DNA of 36,743 nucleotides from CAZGMN01 sp964645765 (GTDB taxonomy: Bacteria; Acidobacteriota; Aminicenantia; Aminicenantales; Aminicenantaceae), in contig CAZYBE010000033.1 in assembly GCA_964645765.1 (NCBI GenBank), positions 1 to 36,743 on the forward strand, read 5' to 3'. A program made the position numbers and the translations under genes. Positions within the stretch are counted from its first letter, which is position 1; the number at the start of each line of letters is the position of its first letter. Below, piece by piece: positions 24,722-33,372 of the stretch. Under the pieces are notes generated by a model. That model saw nothing but the letters and a program-made list of their open reading frames with translations. It searched no databases and was not told where the DNA came from.

Positions 24722-26548
24722 CTAAAGAAAAGGATAATGACGCTCGTGGAACCATTGCCTCATGGATTTCATCTTTTCCTGCTGAGAAGCGGGTGCCCGG
24801 CGCCTGCAGCTCGAAAGCTCCTCGCTTCCTGCCGGAGCGCCCCAACGGACCTCGACGCAGTCATTCGGGTTATAGGACATTTCAAATGCTTCTTTTCTCA
24901 TGAAAATTTCTTCCAGACCTAAGGTTTGCTCTTTTCCGTTCGACCTTATGTAAGAGATGGTCATCTCATTGGCCAATTTTCTGTGAAGCTCTTCCAGCTC
25001 CTTTTTCACTTCTTCAAGTGATTTGCCTTTGCGTAATTTATAATTTTTTGGAGCCCTAACGACCTGATCAGGGAATTCAAAGATTGTGTCCATGGCGATG
25101 AGCAGGCGCAGGTCGCGATTGGGAGTGGAGTAGTCTTCCCATAATCCTATTGTCTGGAAAATTTCCTTCCCATTCGGCATGGGAATGATTGTGTCAGGCT
25201 GGGATTTCAGGTATTCCTCGCTGATGGCAACAGACTGGATACGGGCAAGAAGCTGTTCGTGTAGAGCTTCAAAAAGATCATGAAGAGCGGTCGCCGGGTC
25301 GAGCGGCTCGGGGTTGATCAAACGCTCCATGATGTCATAAAAATCACTGCTCTTCATATCTTTCTGCTGAAGGGAGAAATTGGCATAGTCTTTGCTCTTA
25401 AGGATTTCTTCATTCCTTAGAGGTCTTAACCGGCCGTTTTCCCTGATGATAGGCCTGAAAGCCTTGAACCCGGGAGCGCCGATAATCTCTGAAGTCGTAA
25501 ACAGGAAATTTCCTTTCCAGAATCGGCTGATGCTCACTGAGCCGTCAGGCTGGGCCGAGACAGCGAGCAGTTCTCCAGGATGTTCAGGCGTCTGTGCCAC
25601 CCACTTGACAATGACCAGGGTATGGCCATAAGGGTCGGCAAAGGCGACTCCTGGACGAAGCTGGTTTCGCTCCAGGGGCAAAGGGTAGAGGTCAGAATCC
25701 TCGTCTGTGAGATAGGTCCTGGCACTTCCAGATTGGATGGTGTTCATGATGCTCAGCAGGAATCTCGTAAAAATCTGGGATTCGCTTCCTTTTCCGCGAT
25801 CTCCGCTGTTTGAGAACCATTTCTTACATTCTGGACCTTTATGAAGGGTCCCTCTTGTGCATTCATGGAAGCCGAAGGGAAGTCCAAGCTTCCAGGCAAA
25901 ATAGGCGCGCAGAAAATAGGGGTTGTCAGCGCAGTCCGGGTTCATGACGATGGAATCTTTTTCGCCCTTGTTATCTTCTCCAAGTCCGAGATGGTTGTAG
26001 AGGATGTTTCGTCTTGGGTCTTGAGTTATCTCCTTAAGGCCCGACCAAGAAGACCCCTCATCTGCATCCTGAAAAAGAGCCTCAATCCAGGCTGAGTAAA
26101 GGTCTTCATTTTCCCTGTTCCACTGTCTCTCTGTTTCCCAAAAAGCATTGCTCTTTTCCATAAATGGCTTCTGCCCAGGCACTTCAAACTCGCGGCTTAA
26201 AAGAGTCTTTCCCTTCTTTATCAGCGATATCGCGTAGCTGCCTTCCATGCTGATTTTAAACTCAGCGCTCAGCCAGAAAGGAGGGCCGCCGCCCTTTCTC
26301 ATCCCTGCGCCAGCAACAGGACCGGTTGGCCCCTTGACTTGAAGACTTGCGGCCTCGAACTTTTCCTCTGAGCAAACGAGCACACGCAATGTGCTTCCGG
26401 GAGAGACAATCTGAGGGGAGGTCAAGAGAAAAAAAGGTCCAGAGGATTTAGACAATCCCTGAGCTTGCGAGGTGAGTGACAAAGAAGTCAGGAAAAGGAG
26501 GGAGAATAAAAGAGATAATAAACCTCTTTGGATTTTACCAGATGGCAT
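24722..26548 (-). CDS. Secreted protein with possible Cys/His peptidase-like core, unrecognised family
   Basis: About 608 residues from ATG 26548, which gives a good signal peptide (basic start, leucine-rich core at residues 9-25, SQAQ cleavage region near 30). An upstream start at 26584 would spoil it. Residues ~40-120 look like a beta-sandwich. The core contains Cys206 in NPDCADNPYFLRAYFAWKLG and His309 in DPYGHTLVIVKW, an arrangement and local context like papain-fold or NlpC/P60 hydrolases, whose His sits in a GH-hydrophobic strand. I cannot name the family, and no third catalytic residue is certain. The C-terminal ~230 residues include a charged helical stretch. It follows the M20 gene by 47 bases and is probably in its operon. 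Confidence 0.7.
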   Translation of the reverse strand: MPSGKIQRGLLSLLFSLLFLTSLSLTSQAQGLSKSSGPFFLLTSPQIVSPGSTLRVLVCSEEKFEAASLQVKGPTGPVAGAGMRKGGGPPFWLSAEFKISMEGSYAISLIKKGKTLLSREFEVPGQKPFMEKSNAFWETERQWNRENEDLYSAWIEALFQDADEGSSWSGLKEITQDPRRNILYNHLGLGEDNKGEKDSIVMNPDCADNPYFLRAYFAWKLGLPFGFHECTRGTLHKGPECKKWFSNSGDRGKGSESQIFTRFLLSIMNTIQSGSARTYLTDEDSDLYPLPLERNQLRPGVAFADPYGHTLVIVKWVAQTPEHPGELLAVSAQPDGSVSISRFWKGNFLFTTSEIIGAPGFKAFRPIIRENGRLRPLRNEEILKSKDYANFSLQQKDMKSSDFYDIMERLINPEPLDPATALHDLFEALHEQLLARIQSVAISEEYLKSQPDTIIPMPNGKEIFQTIGLWEDYSTPNRDLRLLIAMDTIFEFPDQVVRAPKNYKLRKGKSLEEVKKELEELHRKLANEMTISYIRSNGKEQTLGLEEIFMRKEAFEMSYNPNDCVEVRWGAPAGSEELSSCRRRAPASQQEKMKSMRQWFHERHYPFL

Positions 26549-26595
26549 AACGGCGTTTATATATCGGCAAAATGAGAATGTCAATTTGCGAAAAT

Positions 26596-28074
26596 CTATT
26601 TCTTCGGCTTGACTGGAGGCTTGAGGTCAGGAGGCAATGGTGATTGATATTCTTTGCCCTTCGTCTTCTCCTGCCACTCCTGCCGCATTTTTTGGATGAC
26701 TTCAGGATGAGTCAGAAAGTCGAGCCCGGAAGCAGCCATGACCTTGGCCGCAGTCAAGAAGCATTTATGGCCGACGGACATGCCCCCGCAGGCAACGGCT
26801 GACCAGTGATGACCGGGAGTGTTGACTGGTTTGAAGGCAATTCCCAAGCCTGTAGTCGGCGTGAGCCAACTCACCTCAGCCACATCGGTCGAGCCGCTGC
26901 CCCAGCTCCGCTGGGGAAGCTTGAAAGGCTCGATGTCTATCTTTAAGCCTTTCTCCTCAAGGCCCAAATTCTTTTGAATTTCCTTGGCGAAGGCCTGCTC
27001 GTCTTCGCTGAATTTTGGCGGACCGACAAGGAGAAGATTGCTGTAAACGATTTCTGAGCCGGCGCGGTTCGGCAGAAACTCATGAACTCCGCTGATGAAG
27101 CTTATTTTATAGCCTGTTTCAGTCATCTTCGCCGCGCCTTCGATAATTTTCAGGGCCCTTTCATAATCCTTCTCTGTACTTTCTCTGTCGATATCGCGGA
27201 CATAATACCAGGCGCGAGCATAATCTGGAACAACATTCGGCGCACCCCCTCCGTTGAGGATAACATAGTGAATCCGAGCTGTCGGCTTGAGATGCTCCCG
27301 CAGATAATTCAGACCGACATCTGTCAGCTCCACTGCATCCAGAGCACTGCGGCCGTCCCAGGGATCTCCAGCCGCATGGGCTGTCTTTCCAAAGAATTCG
27401 ACCTGGAACTGGTTCAGGGCATTGCTCGAATCAAGAGAGACGTCGTTCTCAGTGCTTGGATGCCACTGGACGCAGCAGGAAAGGCCGTTAAAAATTCCGT
27501 CGCGGGCCATGAAGACCTTCCCGACAACAGTCTCCTCTGCCGGGCAGCCAAAAAGCTTGATGGTCCCGGAAAGGCGATGCTTTTCCATGACTTCTTTCAT
27601 GGCCGCAGCCGAAGCGACACTCGCCACTCCGAATACATTATGACCGCAGCCATGGCCTGGTGATCCTTCCTTGACAGGCTTTTTATAAGGGACTGCTTCC
27701 TGGGAAAGGCCGGGAAGAGCATCGTACTCAGCCAAGATTCCAATCACCGGCTCTCCCGAACCATAAACAGCCACAAAAGCAGTGGGCATGCCTGCCACGC
27801 CACGGGTCACTGCAAATCCCATCTTTTCTAAATAAGAGGCTAAAAGCTCTGAAGATTCATACTCCTCCATGGCTGCTTCGGCAAAGCTCCATATTTTATC
27901 ATTGAGTTCAGCAAGCTGAGCCAAGCTTGAATCAAGCCGGGAGAAAGCCTCTTTTTTCAAGGGCGTTATCTTGGCGGGATTGACCTTTATCAAAAGAGGG
28001 TCTTCCTTCTCTGAAAAGCCAGTATAAGAAAAAAGAAAGAAAAGGCTCAAAAACAAAACCAAGAATCTTTTCAT
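26596..28074 (-). CDS. Secreted M20-family amidohydrolase, AbgB-like
   Basis: 492 residues, with AGGAGG before ATG 28074. An N-terminal signal peptide (residues 1-21) sends it out of the cytoplasm, unlike E. coli AbgB. Dinuclear-metal peptidase motifs are EYDALPG (116-122), GHGCGHN (140-146) and PAEE (178-181). The KTAHAAGDPWDGRSALDA lid-domain motif and a late HHWSAVACGG follow. AbgB-type enzymes cleave p-aminobenzoyl-glutamate; related M20D enzymes cleave N-acyl or indole-amino acid amides, so the true substrate is open. The Pro/Lys-rich tail (DLKPPVKPKK) is extra. Confidence 0.88.
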   Translation of the reverse strand: MKRFLVLFLSLFFLFSYTGFSEKEDPLLIKVNPAKITPLKKEAFSRLDSSLAQLAELNDKIWSFAEAAMEEYESSELLASYLEKMGFAVTRGVAGMPTAFVAVYGSGEPVIGILAEYDALPGLSQEAVPYKKPVKEGSPGHGCGHNVFGVASVASAAAMKEVMEKHRLSGTIKLFGCPAEETVVGKVFMARDGIFNGLSCCVQWHPSTENDVSLDSSNALNQFQVEFFGKTAHAAGDPWDGRSALDAVELTDVGLNYLREHLKPTARIHYVILNGGGAPNVVPDYARAWYYVRDIDRESTEKDYERALKIIEGAAKMTETGYKISFISGVHEFLPNRAGSEIVYSNLLLVGPPKFSEDEQAFAKEIQKNLGLEEKGLKIDIEPFKLPQRSWGSGSTDVAEVSWLTPTTGLGIAFKPVNTPGHHWSAVACGGMSVGHKCFLTAAKVMAASGLDFLTHPEVIQKMRQEWQEKTKGKEYQSPLPPDLKPPVKPKK

Positions 28075-28145
28075 CCTTGCCTCCTCTCGAAACTTCAGTT
28101 GATAAATACTATAAAGGAACCTTTAAATCAATGCCGAAGGAAGGC

Positions 28146-29663
28146 TCAGAAATACTTATCCAGCACCCGGTATTGAATCGCTTCGGAGACATGAACAGCC
28201 GTGATGCTGTCTTCCCCAGCCAAATCAGCAATGGTCCGGGCAACTTTCAAAACACGCGTGTAAGCCCTGGCGCTGAAGCCGAGGCGATTGACAGCCATCT
28301 CCAGAAGCTCCTTGGCCTCGTTGTCAACCTGGCAGTACCTCTTGACCTCTTTGGTCTCCATCTGAGCGTTGCTGTAGATTTTCTTCCCCTTCAATCTTTC
28401 CAGCTGCCTCTGCCTGGCTTGAGTCACTCTCCTCCTTATCTCTGCCGAACTTTCTCCCTCGTCTCTGGAGATGATGTCTTTAAATTCCACTTTGGGCACC
28501 TCGACATGGATATCGATCCTGTCCAGGAGAGGGCCTGAGATCTTGGAGTAGTAGCGGCTTCTCTGACTCTCGGTGCAGTTGAAGTCCGAGGAAAGCCCTC
28601 GAAAGGCATCCTCACAGGGATTCATGGCTGCCACAAGCATGAAAGAGCAAGGAAAAGTAACGGCCCTGTAGGCCCGAGAGACGGTTACTTTCCTCTCTTC
28701 TACTGGCTGTCTTAAGTCTTCGAGCACAGTTCTTTTGAATTCAGGCAGTTCATCCAGGAATAGGACACCATGATGAGCCAGGCTGACTTCACCAGGCCTG
28801 GGGATGACTCCCCCGCCAATCAACCCGGCATCCGAAGCTGTGTGATGGGGAGCACGAAAGGGCCTTTCGCCGATGACACCCCTGCCTCCCAGAAGGCCTA
28901 AAACACTGTAGACCTGGGTCACTTCAATGATTTCATCAAAAGTCATTGCCGGAAGGATGGTGGACAAGCGTCTTGCCAGCATGGTTTTCCCTGCGCCCGG
29001 AGGGCCGATCAAAAGGACATTGTGGGCACCGGCCGCAGCGACTTCCAGTGCGCGCTTGGCATGCTGCTGGCCTCTTATTTCCTGAAAATCCACATCATAA
29101 GAATATTGAGGCAAGAGCGATTCCAGAGTATACCTGCTTGGTGTGATATCCTGAGCGCCGTTGAGCATCTGGCTGACCTGGACAATGTTTTCCATCCCAT
29201 AAATATCTATATCCTGAACGAGTGCCGCCTCCTTTTCATTCTCCTTGGGGATAACGATACCCTTGAATCCTTTTTTCTTGGCCAGGACTGCGGACGGAAG
29301 GATTCCCTTCCCTGGCTTGAGTCTTCCATCAAGGGCCAACTCCCCCAAGAAAAGAAAATCCTTGAGCCTTTCAAAAGGAAAGACCTCAAGATGGGAGAGG
29401 AGACCGAGAGAGATGGGAAGGTCAAAGGCAGAACCCTCTTTTCTTCGGTCAGCCGGAGCTAAATTTATGGTGACTTTGCGCGAAGGAAATTTGTAGCCGC
29501 AATTCTTTAGCGCTGCCTTAACTCTTTCTTTGCTCTCCCGCACCGAAGCATCAGGCAAGCCAACAATAACAAAGCCAGGAATTCCGAGAGAGAGGTCCAC
29601 TTCCACCTCGACCAGGTAAGCGTCAATTCCTACAAGAGAAGCGCTGGCAATCTTGAACGGCAT
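28146..29663 (-). CDS. comM: ComM/YifB, magnesium-chelatase-like AAA+ ATPase
   Basis: 505 residues. ComM is a hexameric helicase that drives branch migration during integration of foreign single-stranded DNA in natural transformation; it is also common in non-competent bacteria. An N-terminal Lon-like (ChlI) domain covers residues 1-170 (GIPGFVIVGLPDASVRESKERV). Walker A GPPGAGKT is at 220-227, and GVLFLDELPEF is Walker B at about 299-309. A C-terminal helical domain contains SARAYTRVLKVARTIADL. No other competence gene is in the window. Confidence 0.95.
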   Translation of the reverse strand: MPFKIASASLVGIDAYLVEVEVDLSLGIPGFVIVGLPDASVRESKERVKAALKNCGYKFPSRKVTINLAPADRRKEGSAFDLPISLGLLSHLEVFPFERLKDFLFLGELALDGRLKPGKGILPSAVLAKKKGFKGIVIPKENEKEAALVQDIDIYGMENIVQVSQMLNGAQDITPSRYTLESLLPQYSYDVDFQEIRGQQHAKRALEVAAAGAHNVLLIGPPGAGKTMLARRLSTILPAMTFDEIIEVTQVYSVLGLLGGRGVIGERPFRAPHHTASDAGLIGGGVIPRPGEVSLAHHGVLFLDELPEFKRTVLEDLRQPVEERKVTVSRAYRAVTFPCSFMLVAAMNPCEDAFRGLSSDFNCTESQRSRYYSKISGPLLDRIDIHVEVPKVEFKDIISRDEGESSAEIRRRVTQARQRQLERLKGKKIYSNAQMETKEVKRYCQVDNEAKELLEMAVNRLGFSARAYTRVLKVARTIADLAGEDSITAVHVSEAIQYRVLDKYF

Positions 29664-29747
29664 GGCAGCTCTTCTTAAAGACGAAAAAGGGTCTTGAATA
29701 TTATCAAAGAATTGGGGGAGAAAGAATCAAGGGGAAGATTCTTGGAA

Positions 29748-30398
29748 TTATGAGAGGCTTTTTCTTTCGCTTTTGACCTGATTTCTTGCTACGACTTCTA
29801 TTTTCCCACCATAAATTTTTTTCTTGACCATAGGAAATGTTATCCTGGAAATCTCTCTCAGAGTTTCGATAACTCCAACTCCATTGGAAGCAGAAGCCTC
29901 AACGTAGGGGAGATTTCGGGGGTTGATGAGATTGTTAAAGGTTTCTACAGGGATAAGGTCGTCTAAGTCCCGTTTGTTATACTGAAAGACCAAAGGTATC
30001 TCGTTCAAGTCGATGCTGTTGACAAGCAAGTTTTTCCTCAGGCTGTCAAAACTCTCTAAGTTTGCGTCAAGAAGAGGAATCTGGGAATCAGCCACAAAAA
30101 CGATTCCGTCGGCTCCTCTAAGCACGCTCAATCTCGAAGCTTCGTAAAAGACCTGTCCAGCGCTTGCCATAAGCTGAAAATAGAGTTTGAAATCGCCAAA
30201 TGTCCCAGCCTTTATAGGCAAAAGATCAAAGAAAAATGTCCTTTTCAAATCAGTCTCGACACAAATCAGATTTCCCCTTGATGAGGGATTTAGCTTGAAA
30301 TAAAGATAACGGAGGTTTGTTGTCTTCCCACTCAAGCCAGGGCCATAATAGATAATTTTAATTGAGAGACTCTGGGTCACATGATTGATTAGAGCCAT
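29748..30398 (-). CDS. MglA-like small Ras-family GTPase
   Basis: 216 residues. MglA GTPases set cell polarity and control gliding or pili in myxobacteria and Thermus; many non-motile bacteria have them with unknown roles. The P-loop is GPGLSGKT (19-26), TFFFDLL is the switch I region, and NKRD (141-144) is the guanine-specificity motif. The G3 region reads MASAGQVFYEASR where many MglA proteins have a VPGQ sequence, so the Pro is missing. The last ~15 residues are a basic, Ser-containing tail. No MglB (Roadblock) gene is adjacent. comM follows after 84 bases. Confidence 0.9.
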   Translation of the reverse strand: MALINHVTQSLSIKIIYYGPGLSGKTTNLRYLYFKLNPSSRGNLICVETDLKRTFFFDLLPIKAGTFGDFKLYFQLMASAGQVFYEASRLSVLRGADGIVFVADSQIPLLDANLESFDSLRKNLLVNSIDLNEIPLVFQYNKRDLDDLIPVETFNNLINPRNLPYVEASASNGVGVIETLREISRITFPMVKKKIYGGKIEVVARNQVKSERKSLS

Positions 30399-30487
30399 TT
30401 AGCTTTTTGTCTCCCGCTTCTTTGAAAATAACTTTTACCATAATCTTAGGCTCAAGTCAACTCAATTTTTGATTTTTTATTTTGATA

Positions 30488-30666
30488 GCATCCTAAATTC
30501 CGTGATAATCATAAAACTGTTGAAATGGGGTCCTGGCACGGCATGCTCCCCGTCCGTCCTCGCTGCACCCATCCCCCCGTGGGGAACCCCTGCAGCTGCG
30601 GGCGTTGCGGGGAGCACGCCGTGCCACCCCGTTGTCAATCATTGGCTCTCACGGAATTTAGGATGC
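30488..30666. repeat. Palindromic element with perfect 18-bp inverted ends
   Basis: GCATCCTAAATTCCGTGA (30488-30505) is matched exactly by the reverse complement of 30649-30666. Inside, GGCACGGCATGCTCCCC (30535-30551) pairs with 30609-30625 at 16 of 17 positions. The centre holds small palindromes (CCCCGTGGGG; CTGCAG). The whole 179-bp unit could fold into one long stem. It fills half of the 361-bp gap between the divergent MglA-like and LOG-like genes. Short reading frames across it lack initiation signals and are not taken as genes. Confidence 0.75.
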
Positions 30667-30759
30667 TTCCTTTAATTTTCGCGAAGGGGATTTTAAGTTT
30701 GAAAAGAAAACCTCTCTATGCTAAATAGGTATTGATATCGAACGAAGGAAAAATCCGCA

Positions 30760-31233
30760 ATGGAATTAAAAAAAAAGATTAGGATTGGAGTCATTGGAGG
30801 CTCAAAGGCAGACACAGAATCCCTCCAGATTGCGTTCAAGGTCGGAAAGCTCATCGCAGAGAAAGGTGCCATCCTTATCTGTGGAGGTCTTGGCGGAGTT
30901 ATGGAAGCTGCCTCGCGAGGAGCAAAGCAGGCCGGAGGATTGACCATCGGAATCCTTCCTGGGAATTCCCATCTTGAAGCCAACCCTTACGTTGACGTCG
31001 CCGTTGCCACAGGACTGGGGTACAGCCGCAATTCCCTTGTCGCCATGAACTCGGATGTCCTTATAGCCATCGATGGCGAATACGGGACTCTGACCGAAAT
31101 CGCTTATGGCTGTATCTACGGAAAAAAAATTATCGGCCTGGGAACATGGGATATAGAGGGTATCATTAAGGCTGGATCTGCCGAAGAGGCATTGGAGCTG
31201 GCTTTAAAAGCTCATTCTTCGCTCAGGCGCTAA
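30760..31233 (+). CDS. LOG-like/TIGR00725 family protein (SLOG fold)
   Basis: 157 residues, with AAGGAA upstream of the ATG. A Rossmann-like fold starts with IRIGVIGGSKAD and continues with ICGGLGGVMEAASRGAKQAGG. Authentic LOG phosphoribohydrolases, which release cytokinin-type bases from nucleotides, carry PGGxGTxxE. Here the equivalent is DGEYGTLTE (105-113), so Gly-Thr and Glu remain but PGG is changed. This is typical of the TIGR00725 branch, whose substrate is unknown. truA follows after 36 bases on the same strand. Confidence 0.85.
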   Translation: MELKKKIRIGVIGGSKADTESLQIAFKVGKLIAEKGAILICGGLGGVMEAASRGAKQAGGLTIGILPGNSHLEANPYVDVAVATGLGYSRNSLVAMNSDVLIAIDGEYGTLTEIAYGCIYGKKIIGLGTWDIEGIIKAGSAEEALELALKAHSSLRR

Positions 31234-31269
31234 CTCCATCAGCATGGAGCTCGACTCTCAGAAAAAATA

Positions 31270-31998
31270 ATGCAAAATTACATGCTCACTCTGAGCTATG
31301 ACGGAACCGATTTCCATGGCTGGCAGCGCCAACCCCAAAGAAGAACAGTCCAAGGCGTCATTGAATCTTCTCTAGCAAAAATTACCCGGAAAAAGATAAA
31401 CGTTATCGGAGCAGGCCGCACAGATGCCGGCGTCCATGCCTTAGAACAGGTGGCAAGCTTCAAGGCAAAGCTGAAGATGGAGGAAGAGGAGCTCTTCGCG
31501 GCTCTGAATTCTATTTTCCCTGATGATGTGAGGGTCACCTCGCTCAAAAAAGTTGATGTAAATTTTCATGCAAGAAAAATGGCCGCTTCAAAGGTTTATC
31601 AGTACCGGATCTTTAATTCTCCTTACATCAGCCCTTTTATTTCGAGATATGTCCTTCACCGGGCTTCTCCCCTTGATGTTGAGTTGATGAAAAAGGCTGC
31701 TTTTCTCTTTGTGAGAGAAGCAGACTTTCGTGCCTTCTCCTCTGACAGCTTGCTCGAGCCGGTCAGGAAAGTCATGCGCTCCGAAATAGAAAAAAAAGGC
31801 GAAGAAATCATCTACACAGTTGAAGCCAACGGCTTCTTGAGGTATATGGTGCGGACGATGGTGGGAACGCTCCTTGAAGTCGGAAGGGGGAAAATCCGGC
31901 CGGAGAAAATTGAGGAAATTTTCAGAGAAAAGAAGCGAACCCTCTTCAGCCCAACAGCTCCGGCCAAGGGCTTATGCCTGATAAAAGTAAACTATTGA
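31270..31998 (+). CDS. truA: tRNA pseudouridine(38-40) synthase TruA
   Basis: 242 residues. TruA isomerises uridines 38-40 in the anticodon arm. The catalytic Asp52 lies in GAGRTDAGVHALEQ (47-60). DGTDFHGWQRQ near the N-terminus, KVYQYRI and FLRYMVRTMVGTLLEVG are further family blocks. Length is normal. Its last seven bases overlap the end of rimI on the opposite strand. Confidence 0.96.
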   Translation: MQNYMLTLSYDGTDFHGWQRQPQRRTVQGVIESSLAKITRKKINVIGAGRTDAGVHALEQVASFKAKLKMEEEELFAALNSIFPDDVRVTSLKKVDVNFHARKMAASKVYQYRIFNSPYISPFISRYVLHRASPLDVELMKKAAFLFVREADFRAFSSDSLLEPVRKVMRSEIEKKGEEIIYTVEANGFLRYMVRTMVGTLLEVGRGKIRPEKIEEIFREKKRTLFSPTAPAKGLCLIKVNY

Positions 31999-32435
31999 TC
32001 AAGGGGTTTGCCCATGATGAGGGCATGTTCCCGGGGGTTGATGTAATAATTTTCTCTTATTCCCAGAACTTCAAACCCCAGCTTACGGTATAAAGAGCGA
32101 GCAGCAAGGTTGGACGGCCTAACCTCCAGGGTCACAAGTATCACTCCTTCTTTTCGGACATGCTCCAAAATTTGGAGCAAGACAGACTCGGCGACACCCA
32201 TCCGCCTGAAATCAGGGTGGACGGCGATATTGTTGATCTGGACCTGTTCACTGACCTGCCAAAAGATGATGTATCCTATGACCCTATTCTCTGATTTATG
32301 GACAATAACAAAAGGAAAAGATATCCTCTTGTTGTAAATTTCTCCCTTGAACGTCAGCTCATGCCACGGATTAGGAAAAGAGAGACTTTCAATTTCTAAA
32401 ACATAAGGAAGGTCCTTCTCCTCCATCCTTCTCAT
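31992..32435 (-). CDS. rimI: RimI-like ribosomal protein bS18 N-acetyltransferase
   Basis: 147 residues, GNAT fold. RimI acetylates the N-terminus of ribosomal protein S18 in E. coli. INNIAVHPDFRRMGVAESVL contains the acetyl-CoA pyrophosphate loop (R-x-x-G-x-A), and LEVRPSNLAARSLYRKLGF is the typical C-terminal block. No strong ribosome binding site precedes ATG 32435; ATG 32426 is an alternative. It lies 31 bases after tsaB, a pairing common across bacteria, where the gene is often rimI. Confidence 0.9.
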   Translation of the reverse strand: MRRMEEKDLPYVLEIESLSFPNPWHELTFKGEIYNKRISFPFVIVHKSENRVIGYIIFWQVSEQVQINNIAVHPDFRRMGVAESVLLQILEHVRKEGVILVTLEVRPSNLAARSLYRKLGFEVLGIRENYYINPREHALIMGKPLDQ

Positions 32436-32466
32436 GGAAATGCAATCCCGAGGAAGATTTTCTTTT

Positions 32467-33180
32467 CTAATGCTTCTCCTCTGCTTGAGATTTTCTAAGA
32501 TAAATAGACTCGATCCCTTGAGCGCTCACCCCTTTCTTCTCTTTCAGCAGCTCGTATCCCAGCAAGCCTATTTCGTAGGCAATAAAAAGAGAGTGATGGG
32601 AAAATCTGGCTTTATCCTTAAAATAGTTGAGGATTTTATCTTTGCAGACATCCAAGCCGTTTCCGATAAAAAAAATAATCCTGTGGAATGGAAGGAGCGA
32701 GAAGAAACGGTCCGGAGTGTAGGCTCCTTCAGGAACGACCTCTTGGAGCTTGCCTTTATCGGATTCAAAGAGCGCGGCAAATATCTCTCCTTTTTTTGCA
32801 TCTAAAATAGGGCAAAGGAGACGATTCTGGGGATGACGGAGTTTCCAGGCCAAGGCTCTCAGAGTCGAAACGCCGGCGACCGGTTTCCCAGAAGCATAGG
32901 AGAAAGATTTAATCGTGCTCAACCCAATCCTTATTCCTGTGAAGGAGCCAGGTCCGACGGCCAAAGCAAAGCCGTCCACATTCTGAATACTCATCCTGTT
33001 GACTCTCAGGATAAAATCAACGGAAGATAAAAGTCTCTCGGAATGAGTCGAAGAAGAATCGATGTTGACTTCAGCTCTAAGCTTTGTATTCTCCAGAAGG
33101 GCAACCGAGCCGGCAAAGGTTGTTGTATCCACAGCGAGAATAATCATTTTTTGCGCCACTGGAAGAGCATTCTTCTTCAT
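32467..33180 (-). CDS. tsaB: TsaB, tRNA t6A-modification subunit
   Basis: 237 residues. TsaB is an ASKHA-fold pseudoenzyme that partners TsaD and TsaE in making N6-threonylcarbamoyladenosine at position 37 of ANN-decoding tRNAs. ILAVDTTTFAGSVAL begins the fold, and AVGPGSFTGIRIGLSTIKSF is the family signature. The first 11 residues before MIILAVD are an unusual extension; ATG 33147 is an alternative, but only 33180 has a purine-rich upstream stretch. tsaD and tsaE are not in the window. Confidence 0.93.
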   Translation of the reverse strand: MKKNALPVAQKMIILAVDTTTFAGSVALLENTKLRAEVNIDSSSTHSERLLSSVDFILRVNRMSIQNVDGFALAVGPGSFTGIRIGLSTIKSFSYASGKPVAGVSTLRALAWKLRHPQNRLLCPILDAKKGEIFAALFESDKGKLQEVVPEGAYTPDRFFSLLPFHRIIFFIGNGLDVCKDKILNYFKDKARFSHHSLFIAYEIGLLGYELLKEKKGVSAQGIESIYLRKSQAEEKH

Positions 33181-33220
33181 ATCTTCAGAGCCTTCGCTCT
33201 CAAGCCCTTCCTGCGTTCTA

Positions 33221-33250
33221 ATATTACTCAGCCATTATGAAATTTGTCAA
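33221..33250 (-). promoter_or_regulatory. Promoter of tsaB-rimI
   Basis: On the minus strand TTGACA (33245-33250), an 18-base spacer and TAATAT (33221-33226). Transcription would begin near 33213 and run through both genes. Confidence 0.6.
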
Positions 33251-33372
33251 ATTTATCGTATTGGAAAACTTCGTTGAAGGTCAGGCAGGGAGTCTTAAAA
33301 CACAAAGTTCGAGGAAGAGGCGGGAGCCCCGGTTGAATCGGCGTGATTTTTGGAATGATGAAGGCGAAGCTG

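Noticed and set aside
30469..30728. Two 67-68 codon frames between the MglA-like and LOG-like genes
   Set aside because: They cross the 179-bp palindrome and encode Cys/Pro/Gly-rich sequence without start signals.
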